Below, in pieces: positions 62,604 to 64,000 of a stretch of DNA of 64,000 bases. Position numbers and translations under genes: made by a program. Every line of letters starts with the position of its first letter. Position 1 is the first letter of the stretch. The DNA is from Pseudocolwellia sp049933045 (GTDB lineage: Bacteria; Pseudomonadota; Gammaproteobacteria; Enterobacterales; Alteromonadaceae), in contig NZ_CP187926.1 of NCBI RefSeq assembly GCF_049933045.1, forward strand, positions 1,364,001 to 1,428,000, in the 5' to 3' direction. Below the pieces are notes generated by a model. The model saw only the letters and a list, made by a program, of their open reading frames with translations, did no database searches and was not told the origin of the DNA.

Positions 62604-62905
62604 TTAGCAGTCTTATTCAATTTTTATAAATCAGGGATTGGTTTTTAGTGAAAAGGTTTCACGTTTCTATTTACCTCTTCCTAATTAAAATTTACTTAAC
62701 GTTAATCGCTTTGTGTTGTTTTCTCAGTGTAAATTTTTAAGTAAAGTGTATTAAAATCGTTAGTTGTAATATTAGAAAGTTATAGCGGTAAACCGCCAAA
62801 GCTTATCTTTCACTGCTAACAAGTTGCTTAAAAGGACAAAAAACAGTTGGCTTTTTCTCCTTCGTCGCTATTTTAGCCAACTATTTTTCGCCTCTTAGTG
62901 GGGCG
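62604..62905 (+). repeat. Cassette 21: non-coding repeat cassette with a different attC
   Basis: The body matches the other copies, but attC (62814-62911) is of the type seen after coding cassettes (AAAAGGACAAAAAACAGTTGG onward), a hybrid possibly formed by recombination between sites. Its right core is GTTGAGG, joining the IS1182-type element. Confidence 0.85.
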
Positions 62906-62907
62906 TT

Positions 62908-64000
62908 GAGGCTGTAGAATTTCTCCAAAAAGGAACTATTTCACGTTCCTTTTATTACCTTTAGGTTGTATGTTTTTTAACCTTGTGCGGTGTTCTTATC
63001 TGTGATCTAATAGATATTATCCTGCTAAAGTTAATTAACATGGCTAACTACAAACCCGATTTATCCTGTCAAAGTAAGTTCATTCCCATCGATTTCTCAC
63101 AGCAAATTATCCCGGGTACGTTTGAATATGCGCTTGCGCATATTGTTGAAAATCACCTTGATTTATCAGGCTTTGAACCGTGGTATCAAAACGATAAAGG
63201 CGGCGCAGCCGCCTATCCACCATCAGTGATGTTAAAGATTATTCTATTTGGCTATTCTCGTGGTTTTATCAGCAGTCGCCGCATTGCCAATGCCTGTGAA
63301 ACCAACATTACTTTCATGAGTTTATCGGGCGATGTTCAGCCGCACTACACCTCTATTGCCGCATTTGTTACGCGAATGAAAGACCAAATTGAGCCGCTAT
63401 TCACTCAAGTATTAATGATATGTGATAAGGAAGGACTCATTGGCCGTCACATGTTTGCCATCGATGGTTGCAAGATAAAATCCAATGCGAGTAAAGAATA
63501 TAGTGGGACATTTGACGAGTTAACTCGCAAGGAAGAGAAGCTACGCAAAGCTAGCCAGCGCATTCTGGCAAAGCACCAAGCACAAGATGGTTTGAGTGAA
63601 GATGAAATCAACCATGACTTAAAACAAAAAGCGAAGCTTGATAACAGCGCCACAAAAATCAGTGATTTCTTAGCGACCAACGAAGAAAAGCACGGTAGTA
63701 CAGGCAAGTCCGTTAAAAGTAATGTTACCGATAATGACAGCGCTAAAATGACCACCAGTAAAGGTACCATTCAAGGCTACAACGGCATTGCGATTAACGA
63801 TGCTCGCCTTTCATTGCCATCCATGGCATCAAGGCATTAGTAAATCCCTTTACGTCAGCATCAAATCATTCTTCAAGCTCAAACTTGGGGCAGTGTTGGC
63901 GAGCAACAAACATTAAAACCCGCCATAGAACAACTCAACAATCAATTAAGTAAACTTGGTACACCAAACGCATTTGAAACCGCTAAGTTCACCGCAGATA
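62908..64000 (+). mobile_element. IS1182-type element, cut by the window edge
   Basis: The element starts right after the GTT of the last attC core, with GAGGCTGTAGAATTTCTCC as probable left terminus, and contains the transposase from 63040. The right end lies outside. The position suggests insertion at or next to the recombination core; a real cassette carrying the IS cannot be excluded. Confidence 0.55.
63040..64000 (+). pseudogene. IS1182-family transposase, interrupted by a short in-frame insertion
   Basis: From ATG 63040 the protein matches IS1182-type DDE transposases (PDLSCQSKFIPIDFSQQIIPGTFEYAL, then MFAIDGCKIKSNASKEYSGT with the first Asp near residue 145). At residue 255 (GIAINDA) about 54 bases replace roughly one codon. 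They read through to TAG TAA (63838-63843). After them the same frame goes on with HQIILQAQTWGSVGEQQTLKPAIEQL, as expected of the family. The gene is therefore broken without a frameshift. It runs off the window end. Confidence 0.82.

Noticed and set aside
53001..62905. CRISPR array as an explanation of the regular repeats
   Set aside because: Repeat units are about 303 bp with attC structure, there are no short spacers, and an integron integrase stands next to them.

Overview
The window looks like chromosomal DNA of a marine gammaproteobacterium of the order Alteromonadales, close to Colwellia or Thalassotalea. The evidence is the low GC content, the gene neighbourhoods (uvrY-uvrC-pgsA followed by a Gly/Cys/Leu tRNA cluster; rlmKL-glutaredoxin-uup-DUF3466-fabA), several families common in that group (DUF3466, DUF3334, DUF2959, cellobionate-type GH94), and an integron with a resident integrase. 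Assignment is by reading the sequence; no database search was run.

Region 1 (1-9.7 kb) is accessory and conflict-related. It has an Rhs polymorphic toxin with a WHH-type nuclease tip and a SUKH immunity gene, a TIGR02594-type cell-wall hydrolase overlapping a small exported protein, a ChaN/TraB-like protein overlapping an exported Sel1-like protein, and a solitary IS200-type transposase. Region 2 (9.7-21.1 kb) is core: tRNA-fMet with degenerate repeats of its own 3' end behind it, then rlmKL, uup, a DUF3466 gene, fabA with a FabR-like operator, uvrY, uvrC and pgsA. Region 3 (21.2-22.8 kb) holds seven tRNA genes and a MITE-like element. Region 4 (22.8-42.5 kb) is mixed housekeeping and metabolism: a glycosyltransferase-like gene, selO, a second IS200-type transposase, a GPH symporter/GH94 phosphorylase operon behind a LacI-type operator, lipoproteins, an HDOD protein and an ABC exporter. 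Region 5 (42.8-49.3 kb) is a nitrate-uptake unit: ANTAR regulator, NrtA-, NrtB- and NrtC-like proteins, and an outer-membrane porin. Region 6 (49.5-51.8 kb) has small uncharacterised genes.

Region 7 (51.8-64 kb) is the most interesting. A chromosomal integron integrase on the minus strand, with two LexA-type boxes upstream, faces an array of 21 cassettes starting at 53001. Ten cassettes carry a gene (one frame-disrupted). Eleven are copies of one cassette of about 303 bp with no long open frame, and two of these copies look identical despite lying 2.3 kb apart. One copy is split by an IS427-group IS5 element. The array ends, in this window, at an IS1182-type element whose transposase has in-frame stop codons from a short insertion. 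Cassette ends show complementarity longer than the 7-bp core. Several cassette genes carry their own Shine-Dalgarno sequence just inside the recombination point, and some end inside attC.

Coordinates were counted by hand from the sequence and may be off by a base or two for non-coding features.
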